Assembly: GCF_001028665.1 (NCBI RefSeq)
Contig: NZ_CP011503.1
Location: 3,224,001 to 3,288,000, forward strand
Direction: 5' to 3'
Length of the DNA: 64,000 nt
Source: Burkholderia pyrrocinia
GTDB taxonomy: Bacteria; Pseudomonadota; Gammaproteobacteria; Burkholderiales; Burkholderiaceae
Both the position numbers and the translations under genes were made by a program. Under the pieces are notes generated by a model that did no database searches, had not been told where the DNA came from, and saw nothing but the letters and a program-made list of their open reading frames with translations. The stretch's first letter is position 1; every line of letters begins with the position of its first letter. Shown here one piece after another: positions 1 through 7,884 of the stretch.

Positions 1-509
1 TGGCCGTTGCCCTTCGCCGCGATCGGTGCGACGCCGGGCTGCACGACGTCGCCGGCCCATTCGAGTTCCTTCGGCGACGGCACGCCATAGCCCGCCGCGA
101 TCTGCTGCCGGTTCGGCAGGACCCGCACGCGGCGCAGCGCGCGCTCGCTGAGCCCTTTCAGGCTGATATACGGACTGCCGTCGCCCGGGACGGTCGGCGC
201 ATCGACCGACTTGTCGCCGACGGCGGCGAGGCCGTAATACAACTTGTCCTGGCCGATGAATCGCGCGACGACGTCGGCCGGCAACAGATAGACGGCCTCG
301 CCGCGCGCGGCGGTCACGGGGCCGCGCGCGCGGCTCGAATAGAAGTTCGCGCGCGTGCGCCGTGCGCGCGCATCCGGCTTGAACAGCGACGGATCGGTGG
401 CGATCGCGACCTCGAACGATTTCGGCCCGCCATCCGCGTGGATGGTGAACCCGATCATCGGGAAGCGATCGCTGATCTCGATCCGGTTCGGGCGGATCTG
501 GCTAGCCAT
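1..509 (-). CDS. Uncharacterised protein, C-terminus cut by window edge
   Basis: The minus-strand frame from the ATG at 509 stays open to the first base of the window, giving at least 169 residues; the rest lies outside. I do not recognise the family. The N-terminus runs MASQIRPNRIEISDRFPMIG and is soluble, with no signal peptide or membrane segment. A basic patch (RARRTRANFYSSRARG) sits near residues 52-67. The start is supported by AAGGAG seven bases upstream. The gene follows the DUF3467-type gene by 43 bp on the same strand, so both are probably transcribed from the sigma-54 promoter at 930-945. Its function is unknown. Confidence 0.7.
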   Translation of the reverse strand, partial: MASQIRPNRIEISDRFPMIGFTIHADGGPKSFEVAIATDPSLFKPDARARRTRANFYSSRARGPVTAARGEAVYLLPADVVARFIGQDKLYYGLAAVGDKSVDAPTVPGDGSPYISLKGLSERALRRVRVLPNRQQIAAGYGVPSPKELEWAGDVVQPGVAPIAAKGNG

Positions 510-552
510 GCCCTTCTCCTTTGGCGACGGTTCATGCCGCGCGGTTGCGCGC

Positions 553-891
553 CTATTCGTTGTCCGGTTTGATGCGGGCGCCGCCGTCCGGCGCGCCGTC
601 GTATCCGGCAATCGACTGCTTGACGACCTCGAACGGGTCGAGTTCGTCGCCCGCTTCGCGGATCGCGCCATACGACGCTTCGAAGCGCTCCACCGATTCC
701 CGCAGCATTCGCGCGAGCAGCTTCGCGTACGCGGGCCCGGTCACGACCCGGCTGCTCAGCAGCGGCCGCGCGATCTCCACGTTGAACTGCCCGAGATCGA
801 TCACGAACTCGCAGAGGTTGTGGCCCACTTCGAAATAGTTGACGTAGCGCCGCTCCGGCGGCCGCTGGCCTTTGGTCGAGGTCTTGTGCAT
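553..891 (-). CDS. DUF3467-like small protein, predicted sigma-54 target
   Basis: This is a 112-residue soluble protein. Its central segment RRYVNYFEVGHNLCEFVIDL resembles the DUF3467 family of small bacterial proteins without a known function. The frame is open upstream to a GTG at 930, but that start lies inside a -24/-12 promoter (930-945). I therefore place the start at the internal ATG at 891, which has GAGA a few bases upstream. The gene is first in a probable two-gene unit with the truncated gene at 1-509. The enhancer-binding protein gene at 1163-2122 is just upstream on the same strand and is the likely activator. The family call is from memory of the motif and is moderately secure. 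Confidence 0.75.
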   Translation of the reverse strand: MHKTSTKGQRPPERRYVNYFEVGHNLCEFVIDLGQFNVEIARPLLSSRVVTGPAYAKLLARMLRESVERFEASYGAIREAGDELDPFEVVKQSIAGYDGAPDGGARIKPDNE

Positions 892-929
892 CGTCTCAGG
901 TTCCGCGACGTGAGGGACGCGTGCGATCA

Positions 930-945
930 CGCAATTGCCGTACCA
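930..945 (-). promoter_or_regulatory. Sigma-54 (-24/-12) promoter
   Basis: The minus strand reads TGGTACGGCAATTGCG. This matches the sigma-54 consensus TGGCACG-N4-TTGCA at nearly every position, with the GG and GC dinucleotides correctly spaced. It lies 39 bases upstream of the ATG at 891 and is followed by no competing sigma-70 site that I can see. Confidence 0.7.
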
Positions 946-1017
946 GCCGGGAACACGCGGTCAAATGCGCGGTGCGCGCGGACGGCGCGGCATCCGCGAC
1001 GCGACGGCCGGGAGCGA

Positions 1018-1145
1018 AGTGACAGGCCGATGTGACACCGGGCGATCGCGCGATGGCGCGGCGCGTCGCCCAGGCACGCGCCGCCGTGATCGCGGCACTG
1101 TCACAAGTGGACTAGCAACGGTGTGACACAGTGACAACACGTGAC
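1018..1145. promoter_or_regulatory. Candidate enhancer sites (UAS) for the adjacent sigma-54 activator
   Basis: TGTCAC/GTGACA motifs recur through this stretch: around 1019-1037, and densely at 1099-1144. The clearest is an exact inverted repeat, TGTCACA at 1099-1105 and TGTGACA at 1122-1128, with 16 bases between. These sites lie about 80 to 200 bp upstream of the -24/-12 element, the usual distance for binding by a looping enhancer-binding protein. Assignment to the neighbouring regulator is inference. Confidence 0.5.
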
Positions 1146-1162
1146 GCGCGGATCGCGAGCGC

Positions 1163-2122
1163 TCACGCCTTGTGCGGCAGGTGATCGTCGAGCGCGTACT
1201 TGGAGAGTTTCCGGTAGAGCGTCATCCGGGACCAGCTGAGCTTTTCCGCTGCCTTGCTCTTGTTCCAGTTGGTCTCCTGCAGGATCGCGATCAGGCGCTC
1301 CCGCTCGCCGTCGCCGCTGCGCGCGTAGGCTGCGAACAGCCGGCGGAACGGCTCGCGCAGATGCTCGACGCCGACCGTGCCGACAGGTGGATCGATGAAG
1401 ATCGATTCGACGAGATTGCGCAGTTCGCGGACGTTGCCGGGCCAGTGATACGCGCGCATGCAGGCAACGAGATCCGCGCTCGGCGCGCCGACCTGCGCGT
1501 CGTAACGCCGGTTGAATTCGCGGACGTGGTGTGCGAACAGCTCGACGAGATCGTCGCGCCGCTCCTTCAGCGGCGGCAGGCACAGCATCGCGACGTTGAG
1601 CCGGTAATACAGATCGCGGCGGAACGCACGCGCTTCGACCAGCAGTTCGAGTTCCGAATTGGTGGCCGCGATGAAACGCACGTCGACCTTGACGACCGAC
1701 CGGCCACCGAGCGGGAACACTTCATGGCTTTCGAGCAGGCGCAGCAGTTTCGCCTGCGCGCATGGCGAGAGTTCGCCGATCTCGTCGAGAAAGACCGTGC
1801 CGTGGTCCGCGAGCCGCACCTTGCCGGGATAGGGCTGCTGCGCGCCGGTGAACGCGCCGCGATCATAGCCGAACAGTTCGCTCTCGATCAGCGTGTCCGG
1901 CAATGCCGCGCAGTTGACCCGAACCAGCGGAAAGCGCGCGCGGCTGCTCGCACAGTGAATCGACTCGGCAACGCATTCCTTGCCGGTGCCCGTCTCGCCG
2001 ATGATCAGCACGTTGGCGTCGATGCGCGCGACCTTGCCGATATCGATGCGCAGCCGCTCCATCGCCGCGCTGGCGCCGACGAGAACCGGCGCATGCGAGG
2101 CGCCGCCCGACGATGCGAGCAT
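1163..2122 (-). CDS. Sigma-54-dependent enhancer-binding protein without sensor domain
   Basis: A 319-residue AAA+ transcription activator. Walker A (GETGTGKE) is at residues 42-49, the sigma-54 contact loop GAFTGA at 89-94, Walker B (VFLDEIGE) follows, and a Fis-type helix-turn-helix lies in the last 45 residues (LIAILQETNWNKSKAAEKL). There is almost no N-terminal domain, as in PspF or HrpS, so its activity may be set by its amount or by a partner protein. GAGGA lies about 10 bases before the ATG. It reads toward the sigma-54 promoter at 930-945 and probably controls the genes downstream; that link is inference from position. Confidence 0.92.
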   Translation of the reverse strand: MLASSGGASHAPVLVGASAAMERLRIDIGKVARIDANVLIIGETGTGKECVAESIHCASSRARFPLVRVNCAALPDTLIESELFGYDRGAFTGAQQPYPGKVRLADHGTVFLDEIGELSPCAQAKLLRLLESHEVFPLGGRSVVKVDVRFIAATNSELELLVEARAFRRDLYYRLNVAMLCLPPLKERRDDLVELFAHHVREFNRRYDAQVGAPSADLVACMRAYHWPGNVRELRNLVESIFIDPPVGTVGVEHLREPFRRLFAAYARSGDGERERLIAILQETNWNKSKAAEKLSWSRMTLYRKLSKYALDDHLPHKA

Positions 2123-2845
2123 GTTCGTCGTTCCTCAACGTTCTTCAAAACCGCGCCCAATGCAACGAGACGACTGGCGAAGCGCCGTCATGCGGCCATT
2201 CATCTGATTTTTCGTGCCGGCATGCATCAGCTTCGGCATCCCCACCCCGCAGTCGCATCCGACCCACGTTCAGCGCCGTGCGCGAGCCCTGTGTTGCGGC
2301 ATGGATTCAACCGGAATGCCTGCTTTACCCCGAAAACCTGCACAGAGGAAACAGGTTGAGCATAGGCGAGTTGATTCGATTTTCAACCTCGATTCCATCG
2401 TGCCGCGCACGCGCCGCCGGCAGGCCGGACCGCGCGTCCGGCAACGCGCGCGCGCCGGATCGATGGCGACTGCACGCGCATGCCTGCGCCAATGGCGACC
2501 GCGTCCCCGCAAACGATTTTCGCTGCGTTTTTTCGGACGAATTCCAAAGCCGCTGCTTAAAACCGCGCGGCAATGGCGCGGACCGGCGACGCGGATGGGT
2601 CATGATCGCGTCTCTCCTGCCGGCGCCTGTCCTGCAGACTCCGCTGCATCAAAGGCGCGTTCGCGGCCGGGATTTCAGGGCGCAGGGAAACCGGACCGTT
2701 AGTTGCATTCAGGAAAGCGGAAATACGCTTCCTCTTGCGTGGCGCCGCGGCCGCCCGGCTGTCCTATACTGGCCGCAGCAGACTGACCGACCGGCGGCCG
2801 CACCGACACACCTGCCGCGGCCGCCGACTTTTCCCGGAGCAACGC
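2123..2845. other. Non-coding gap, no convincing gene
   Basis: This 723-bp stretch separates the sigma-54 activator from the YciI-like gene. The open frames in it (for example 2214-2702 plus) are rich in Arg, Pro and Ala, lack a ribosome site and match nothing I know. It is somewhat richer in A and T near 2130-2240 and 2330-2400. Apart from a possible -10 hexamer at 2765-2770 I see no defined site. Confidence 0.5.
2765..2770 (+). promoter_or_regulatory. Possible -10 element (TATACT) for the YciI-like gene
   Basis: TATACT stands in very GC-rich sequence about 76 bp before the ATG at 2846. I see no good -35 hexamer at the right spacing, so this is tentative. Confidence 0.3.
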
Positions 2846-3133
2846 ATGCATTACCAGCTGATCTACGAACTCGTCGACGATTACCTGTCCCGTCGCGAAC
2901 CGTTCCGTGCCGAACACCTCGCTCTCGCCCAGGCCGCGACCGCACGCGGCGAACTCGTGCTCGCCGGCGCGCTGACGGACCCGGCCGACCAGGCCGTGCT
3001 CGTGTTCGAAGGTGATTCGCCGGAGGCGGCCGAGTCGTTCGCGCGCGCCGATCCGTACGTGCAGAACGGCCTCGTGAAATCGTGGCGCGTACGTCCGTGG
3101 CGCGTCGTGGTCGGCAAGCACGCGCCGCGCTAG
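2846..3133 (+). CDS. YciI-like protein
   Basis: A 95-residue protein with the compact ferredoxin-like fold of the YCII family. Hallmarks are the start MHYQLIYELVDDYLSRRE, the conserved LVLAGALTDPAD segment and the FARADPYVQNGLVKSWRVRPW stretch near the end. Family members are small soluble proteins of mostly unknown catalytic role; the conserved His and Asp residues are thought to form an active site. The frame is open further upstream, but CCGGAG eight bases before this ATG and the family length fix the start here. It converges with corA, 13 bp away. Confidence 0.85.
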   Translation: MHYQLIYELVDDYLSRREPFRAEHLALAQAATARGELVLAGALTDPADQAVLVFEGDSPEAAESFARADPYVQNGLVKSWRVRPWRVVVGKHAPR

Positions 3134-3146
3134 GGGCGCAGAACGG

Positions 3147-4124
3147 CTACAGCCACCCTGCCCGCTTGAAGCGCCACCACAGCGCGAAATCGGCGACGAC
3201 CATCACTGCAATGCAGCCGTAGAAGCCGTATTTCAGGTGCAGCTCGGGCATGTTCGCGAAGTTCATCCCGTAGATACCGGCGATCATCGTCGGTATCGCG
3301 AACAGCGCGGCAAACGAGCCGAGCCGCTTGGTCACCTCGCTCTCGGCCAGCGAGATCATTCCGAGGTTGACCTGGATCGCCGTCACGACCATCTCGCGCC
3401 GCCCTTCGATCGTCTTCACGATCCGCTGCAGATGGTCGTACACGTCGCGGAAGTAATGCTCCATCCCGCTGCATATCTGCGGGATGCGTCCGCCCGTGAG
3501 CTTCGCGAGCGGCTCGATCAGCGGCGCCGTGTGCTGATGCAGCATCACGAGGCGGCGCTTCAGCGAATAGAGATCCTCGATGATCGCGCGCGACGACGCG
3601 GGCGTGGCCTTCGTGAAGATGCGGTCCTCGAGTTCCTCGAGCTCCGCGCCGAGCGTTTCGAGGATCGGGAAATAGCGGTCGACGACCTGGTCCATCAGCG
3701 CGTAGAACACGAACGCCGAGCCTTCCTGCAGCAGATGCGGCTCGCGCTCGCAACGCTTGCGCACGTCGCGGAAGTCCTGCTCGGTCTGGTTGCGGATCGA
3801 CAGCACATAGTTCGGGCCGACGAACAGGTTCAGCTCGCCGACCTTGAGTTCGCCGTCATCGTCGAGCTCGACCATATGCAGCACCGCGAACAGCGAATCG
3901 CCGTACTCCTCGATCTTCGGCCGCTGATGCCCCTTGCGGGCATCCTCGAGCGCGAGCTCGTGCAGCGCGAACTCCTCGCCCATCAGGTCGATTTCGTCGG
4001 GCGTCGGATCCTTCAGCGCGACCCATACGAAGCATTCCGGCTTCGACACGTAGTCGCTGATGGCGTCGATATCGATGTCGGCCAGCTTGCGGCCGTCCTG
4101 GTATGCAGCACAGTTGATCAGCAT
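3147..4124 (-). CDS. corA: CorA-family magnesium/cobalt transporter
   Basis: A 325-residue inner-membrane channel for divalent cations. It has the long N-terminal cytoplasmic domain, helices carrying many acidic residues, and two C-terminal membrane helices. The signature YGMNFANMPEL comes just after the first of these (about residue 285), and the protein ends in a basic tail (WWRFKRAGWL). Length matches the family (about 316-330). CorA moves Mg2+ along the membrane potential as a pentamer. The gene is divergent from the small cydX-like gene and convergent with the YciI-like gene, so it is probably monocistronic. No M-box type leader was seen. Confidence 0.93.
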   Translation of the reverse strand: MLINCAAYQDGRKLADIDIDAISDYVSKPECFVWVALKDPTPDEIDLMGEEFALHELALEDARKGHQRPKIEEYGDSLFAVLHMVELDDDGELKVGELNLFVGPNYVLSIRNQTEQDFRDVRKRCEREPHLLQEGSAFVFYALMDQVVDRYFPILETLGAELEELEDRIFTKATPASSRAIIEDLYSLKRRLVMLHQHTAPLIEPLAKLTGGRIPQICSGMEHYFRDVYDHLQRIVKTIEGRREMVVTAIQVNLGMISLAESEVTKRLGSFAALFAIPTMIAGIYGMNFANMPELHLKYGFYGCIAVMVVADFALWWRFKRAGWL

Positions 4125-4311
4125 GTTGTCCGTGATGTTGCGGTTTGCGCATCAGTTTACCGGTTTGCTGCGCGGGCGGCCCGGCTTGCGCGGTACGCCG
4201 ATATTGGTCATGATCGGGCTGCGTGCACCGCAGCACGCGCCCCAGCGCACTTCGACACGCACGCCGCACGGCCGTGCGGCCGTGCGGCCCAACCGTCAAG
4301 GAGACAGACCC

Positions 4312-4458
4312 ATGTGGTATTTCTCGTGGATACTCGGCATCGGCGTGGCACTCGGTTTCGGCATCGTCAACGCGATGTGGCTGGAAGCGGAAGTGTTCTC
4401 GAGCGGCGACAAGCGCAGCGATACGTCGAGCCAGGGGTCGGGAGGCAAGGTTTCGTGA
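4312..4458 (+). CDS. cydX: CydX/YbgT-like small membrane protein, orphan
   Basis: A 48-residue single-span protein starting MWYFSWILGIGVALGFGIVN. It closely resembles CydX, the small subunit that stabilises the haem groups of cytochrome bd oxidase. The conserved W-Y-F-x-W-I-L-G start and the Glu after the membrane segment (WLEAE) are present; the tail is Ser/Gly-rich. AAGGAG at 4298-4303 gives a strong ribosome site. cydX normally sits directly behind cydAB, but no oxidase gene is in this window. Here it overlaps a small kinase gene by four bases (GTGA) and the two are presumably co-translated. Confidence 0.85.
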   Translation: MWYFSWILGIGVALGFGIVNAMWLEAEVFSSGDKRSDTSSQGSGGKVS

Positions 4459-5072
4459 CGCACCTGGTGTTCTTTTGCGGTCATGCCGGCACCGGCAAGA
4501 CCACGCTCGCGAAGCGGCTCATCGGGCCGCTGATACGCGCGACCGGCGAGGCCTTCTGCCTGCTCGACAAGGATACGCTGTACGGCCGCTACAGCTCGGC
4601 CGCGATGGGCGCGCTGACCGAGGATCCGAACGATCGCGACAGCCCGCTCTACCTGAAGCATCTGCGCGATCCCGAATACCACGGCCTGCTCGACACGGCC
4701 CGTGAAAATCTCGCGCTCGGCATCAGCGCGATCGTGGTCGGCCCGCTGTCGCGCGAAGTGCGCGACCGGCGCATCCTCGACCGCGCGTGGCTCGGCATCG
4801 CGCCCGACGTCACGCTGACGGTCGTCTGGGTCCACACGTCGGAAGACGTCGCGCACGCGCGGATCGTCGCGCGCGGCAACCCGAACGATGCGTACAAGCT
4901 CACGCACTGGGACGAATACCGGCAGCGCCGCTTCGTGCCGACCGGCCGCGAATGCGACGGCATCGTGATGTTCGACAACACCGCGCCTTCCGACGCGGAT
5001 GTCGCCGCGCTGCTGTACCGCATCGTGCCGCCCCCGGCGCCGGCGACAATCGTCCCGCCGCTGCCGGCCTGA
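4455..5072 (+). CDS. P-loop kinase-like ATPase
   Basis: A 205-residue P-loop NTPase. Walker A is FFCGHAGTGKTTLAKRL at residues 6-22. LLDKDTLYGRYSS follows, typical of small-molecule kinases that bind the substrate with an Asp just after the P loop. The substrate is unknown. The GTG start overlaps the cydX stop by four bases, with GGAGG about 10 bases upstream, so translation is likely coupled. The last 20 residues are Pro/Ala-rich. It resembles zeta-toxin or gluconate-kinase-type ATPases only in general fold, so I give no specific name. Confidence 0.8.
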   Translation: MTHLVFFCGHAGTGKTTLAKRLIGPLIRATGEAFCLLDKDTLYGRYSSAAMGALTEDPNDRDSPLYLKHLRDPEYHGLLDTARENLALGISAIVVGPLSREVRDRRILDRAWLGIAPDVTLTVVWVHTSEDVAHARIVARGNPNDAYKLTHWDEYRQRRFVPTGRECDGIVMFDNTAPSDADVAALLYRIVPPPAPATIVPPLPA

Positions 5073-5097
5073 CCGGCGCCCTTCCCGCTTTCTCCCC

Positions 5098-5140
5098 CTA
5101 AAAAACAACGCCGGAAGCGCTGCTGCGCTCCCGGCGTCGT
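5098..5140 (-). terminator. Rho-independent terminator of the saccharopine dehydrogenase-like gene
   Basis: Read on the minus strand, a 13-bp stem (ACGCCGGGAGCGC, one G-T pair) with loop AGCA at 5108-5137 is followed by TTGTTTTTTA. It lies about 30 bp past the stop at 5171. It also sits 36 bp past the plus-strand kinase gene and may serve both. Confidence 0.75.
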
Positions 5141-5170
5141 ACGGCCCTCGTGCCAGAGGCTGGCGGGTGG

Positions 5171-6271
5171 TCAGGCTACCGCGTGCACGCGCTCCATCGT
5201 GCCGCCTTCGTACAGCTTGCCGAAGCGGTTCGACAGGAACGCCTTCAGCGACACCTTTTCCTGCGGGATGAAACCGCTCTGCGGCAGCTTCTTCTCGCGG
5301 AACAGATCCAGCACCGCGCACATCGCGCCGGCCGTCGTGATCTGGATCGCGCTCATGTGCATCCCGCACACGTCCTTCGCGAAGATCTTGCGCGTGAACA
5401 CGTCCTGCACGAGCTGGCCGTCCTTCACGCCCGTCACCGTGACGAACACGAGCACGACGTCCTGCTTCGTCGACGGCACCGCGCGGCGCATGATCGACTT
5501 CAGCGTGTCGCGGTCGGTCGACAGGCGCAGGTCTTCGAGCAGGAACTGGACGAGCTCGCGGTGGCCCGGGTAGCGCACCGACTTGTAGTCGAGCGTCTCG
5601 ACCTTGCCCGACAGCGTCTCGCACAGCGTGCCGAGGCCGCCCGACGTGTTGAAGGCTTCGTACTCGGTGCCGTCGAGCGAGAAGTGCTCGAGGCCTTCGA
5701 GCGGCTGCACCCACTGCTTGCGGCCGTCGCGGATCGCTTCGCACGGCTGGCAGTATTCGTTGATCAGGCCGTCGACGCTCCACGTCAGGTTGTACTTCAA
5801 CGCGTTGGTCGGATACTCGGGCAGCGCACCGACGCGCATCTTCACGTCGCGCACTTCGCTGAAGCCGTTCACGAGTTCGTGCGCGGCGATGCCGATGAAG
5901 CCCGGCGCGAGGCCGCATTGCGGCATGAACGCACGGTCGGAGCCGTCGGCCAGTTCGCGGATCGCGTGGGTTGCGCGCACGTCTTCGGTCAGGTCGAAGT
6001 AGTGGACGCCGGCAGCCTTCGCGGCGGCGGCGACGTTGACCGCGAGGTAATAAGGCAGCGCGTTGACGAGCGCATCGAAGCCCTTCACTGCTTCGCGAAT
6101 CGCATTCGCGTCGGCCGAATCGACCCGTTGCGTCGCGATGCCTTCGCGCGACAGCTTCGCGAGCGCATCCGCATCGCGGTCGAACGCGACGACTTCGTAG
6201 TCGCCCGTTTCGCGCAGCATGTGAGCAATGGTGTGGCCGATCAGACCTGCGCCGACGATGGCGATTTTCAT
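5171..6271 (-). CDS. Saccharopine dehydrogenase-like oxidoreductase
   Basis: A 366-residue protein with an N-terminal NAD(P)-binding Rossmann fold (MKIAIVGAGLIGHTIAHML) followed by the saccharopine-dehydrogenase catalytic/C-terminal domain (VHYFDLTEDVRATHAI, FMPQCGLAPGFIGIAAHELV). Family members act in lysine metabolism or on related imino acids; the exact substrate cannot be read here. The start at 6271 is preferred over an upstream extension because AGGAG lies at the right distance and the Rossmann motif starts there. It is monocistronic with a clear terminator. A nested palindrome upstream (6385-6424) is a candidate operator. Confidence 0.88.
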   Translation of the reverse strand: MKIAIVGAGLIGHTIAHMLRETGDYEVVAFDRDADALAKLSREGIATQRVDSADANAIREAVKGFDALVNALPYYLAVNVAAAAKAAGVHYFDLTEDVRATHAIRELADGSDRAFMPQCGLAPGFIGIAAHELVNGFSEVRDVKMRVGALPEYPTNALKYNLTWSVDGLINEYCQPCEAIRDGRKQWVQPLEGLEHFSLDGTEYEAFNTSGGLGTLCETLSGKVETLDYKSVRYPGHRELVQFLLEDLRLSTDRDTLKSIMRRAVPSTKQDVVLVFVTVTGVKDGQLVQDVFTRKIFAKDVCGMHMSAIQITTAGAMCAVLDLFREKKLPQSGFIPQEKVSLKAFLSNRFGKLYEGGTMERVHAVA

Positions 6272-6384
6272 GCGCTTATCTCCTGATGATGGGTTGGTGT
6301 TGTGGACGGCGTTTAGCCATGAACACAGTTTAGGGACGCGCAAAATCAGTTCCAAGACGAAGAATGATGCGAAACGACCGATAA

Positions 6385-6424
6385 TTTCGACGTTACGACG
6401 ACACATTTCGTCGAAATGTCGAAA
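6385..6424. promoter_or_regulatory. Nested inverted repeat, candidate operator
   Basis: An inner perfect dyad ACATTTCG-T-CGAAATGT (6403-6419) lies inside a wider one, TTTCGAC (6385-6391) with GTCGAAA (6418-6424). It is between the divergent saccharopine dehydrogenase-like gene (start 6271) and the DUF347 gene (start 6520). The symmetry and the AT-rich core suggest a dimeric regulator, of unknown identity. Confidence 0.45.
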
Positions 6425-6519
6425 CAGTGCATTTATCCCGTCGCCGGCCTCGCTATGGCTGGCCTAAGTTTCCCGTTTCAGACTGCATGCCGACCACCCG
6501 ATCGCCAAGGAGGCATCGC

Positions 6520-7302
6520 ATGCAATCCGTATCCGTCAATCGCGCGTCGCACTGGCTGAACAAGGTGCCCGACGTCGCGCTGTCGTTCTGGATCATCAAG
6601 ATCATGTCGACCACGGTCGGCGAAACCGGCGCGGACTTTCTCGCGGTCAACGCGGGCCTCGGCCAGGTCGTCACGCGCATCGCGATGGCGTCGCTGCTCG
6701 CGATCGCGCTGTGGCTGCAGTTGCGCACGCGCCGCTACGTGCCGTGGATCTACTGGCTCACGGTGGTGCTGGTCAGCATCGTCGGCACGCAGATCACCGA
6801 CCTGCTCACCGACGGCCTGAACGTCAGCCTGTATGCGAGCACCGCTGCGTTTGCCGTCGCGCTCGCGGCGATCTTCTTCGTGTGGCATCGCGTCGAAGGC
6901 ACGCTGTCGATCGACACGATCGTCACGCCGCGGCGCGAGCTGTTCTACTGGGCCGCGATCCTCTGCACGTTCGCGCTCGGCACCGCCGCGGGCGATCTCG
7001 CGACCGAAGCGCTCGGGCTCGGCTTCACGCTCGGCGCGCTGTGCTTCGGCGCGGCGATCGCGGCCGTGTTCGTGATGTGGCGGCTTGGCGTCAATGCAGT
7101 GCTGGCGTTCTGGATCGCGTACATCCTGACGCGCCCGTTCGGCGCCTCGCTCGGCGACCTGCTCACGCAGGCCCGTGCATACGGCGGGCTCGGCTTCGGC
7201 GCCGCGTGGACGAGCCTGCTGTTCCTGACCGTGATCGTGCTGCTCGTCGCCGTCGCGCAGTTCGGCAGCGGCCCGCACACGCGGGCCGGCGCCACCGAAT
7301 GA
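6520..7302 (+). CDS. DUF347/COG4705 membrane protein
   Basis: A 260-residue integral membrane protein built of four similar units, each holding two helices and a KxxxT-x-G-[ED]-x-x-x-D-like motif ([52 protein letters not shown]). This fourfold repeat is typical of DUF347 proteins (COG4705), whose transport substrate is not established. AAGGAGG lies at 6508-6513. It is followed after 38 bp by a lipoprotein gene and then a two-component system, all on the same strand, suggesting one functional group. Confidence 0.85.
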   Translation: MQSVSVNRASHWLNKVPDVALSFWIIKIMSTTVGETGADFLAVNAGLGQVVTRIAMASLLAIALWLQLRTRRYVPWIYWLTVVLVSIVGTQITDLLTDGLNVSLYASTAAFAVALAAIFFVWHRVEGTLSIDTIVTPRRELFYWAAILCTFALGTAAGDLATEALGLGFTLGALCFGAAIAAVFVMWRLGVNAVLAFWIAYILTRPFGASLGDLLTQARAYGGLGFGAAWTSLLFLTVIVLLVAVAQFGSGPHTRAGATE

Positions 7303-7340
7303 CACCCTTTCCTTTCCGTTCATCGAATCGAGGACACCCC

Positions 7341-7802
7341 ATGCGCTTCCCGTATTCCGTTTCCCGTCTCGCCGTTGCCGCGGCCGCGATTGCCGCGATT
7401 GCCGCGCTGGGCGCCGCCGCAGGCTGCTCGAAGCAACAGGATGCGAACGCATCGACATCGTCGCCCGCGCCGGCCGCGGCGTCGTCCGCGGCGTCGTCCG
7501 CGGCGGCGCACGCATCGAAGCTCGGCGACCTGTCGCAGTTCCGCACGATCGCCGCCGACGTCAATACGCTCGTCGGCAAGGGCGACCTGTCCGGTGCGAA
7601 GACCCGCATCAAGGATCTCGAGATCGCGTGGGATGCGGCCGAGGCCGGCCTCAAGCCGCGCGCGGCCGCCGACTGGCACATGGTCGACCAGGAGATCGAC
7701 CGCGCGCTGTCCGCGCTGCGCGCCGACCATCCGACCCAGGCCGATTCGGCCGCGGCGATGAAGAACCTGCTCGCGGCCTTCGACCGGTTCGGCGGCAAAT
7801 AA
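7341..7802 (+). CDS. Predicted lipoprotein, alanine-rich
   Basis: A 153-residue exported protein. The N-terminus has a basic start, a long Ala/Ile hydrophobic stretch and a lipobox-like AAGC, so it is probably lipidated at Cys 29. A low-complexity Ala/Ser/Pro linker follows, then a helical domain ([31 protein letters not shown]). The helical part recalls small histidine-kinase-linked periplasmic proteins, but I cannot name a family. It is the middle gene of the DUF347 - lipoprotein - response regulator - kinase group. The lipoprotein may act in the periplasm near the sensor, which is inference. Confidence 0.8.
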   Translation: MRFPYSVSRLAVAAAAIAAIAALGAAAGCSKQQDANASTSSPAPAAASSAASSAAAHASKLGDLSQFRTIAADVNTLVGKGDLSGAKTRIKDLEIAWDAAEAGLKPRAAADWHMVDQEIDRALSALRADHPTQADSAAAMKNLLAAFDRFGGK

Positions 7803-7884
7803 GCGTTGCGCCGGGCGCGCGGCGCGTGACGCGCGCCCGGGAATCGCATACGCTGGCGGCGATTGCCCGGCACGGAGAACACGC

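Noticed and set aside
553..930. Longer DUF3467-type protein starting at the GTG at 930
   Set aside because: That start codon overlaps the -24/-12 promoter, so it would not be on the transcript; the ATG at 891 fits.
2214..2702. A 162-residue plus-strand frame in the gap after the sigma-54 activator
   Set aside because: It is Arg/Pro-rich, lacks a ribosome site and overlaps other equally long frames of similar composition.
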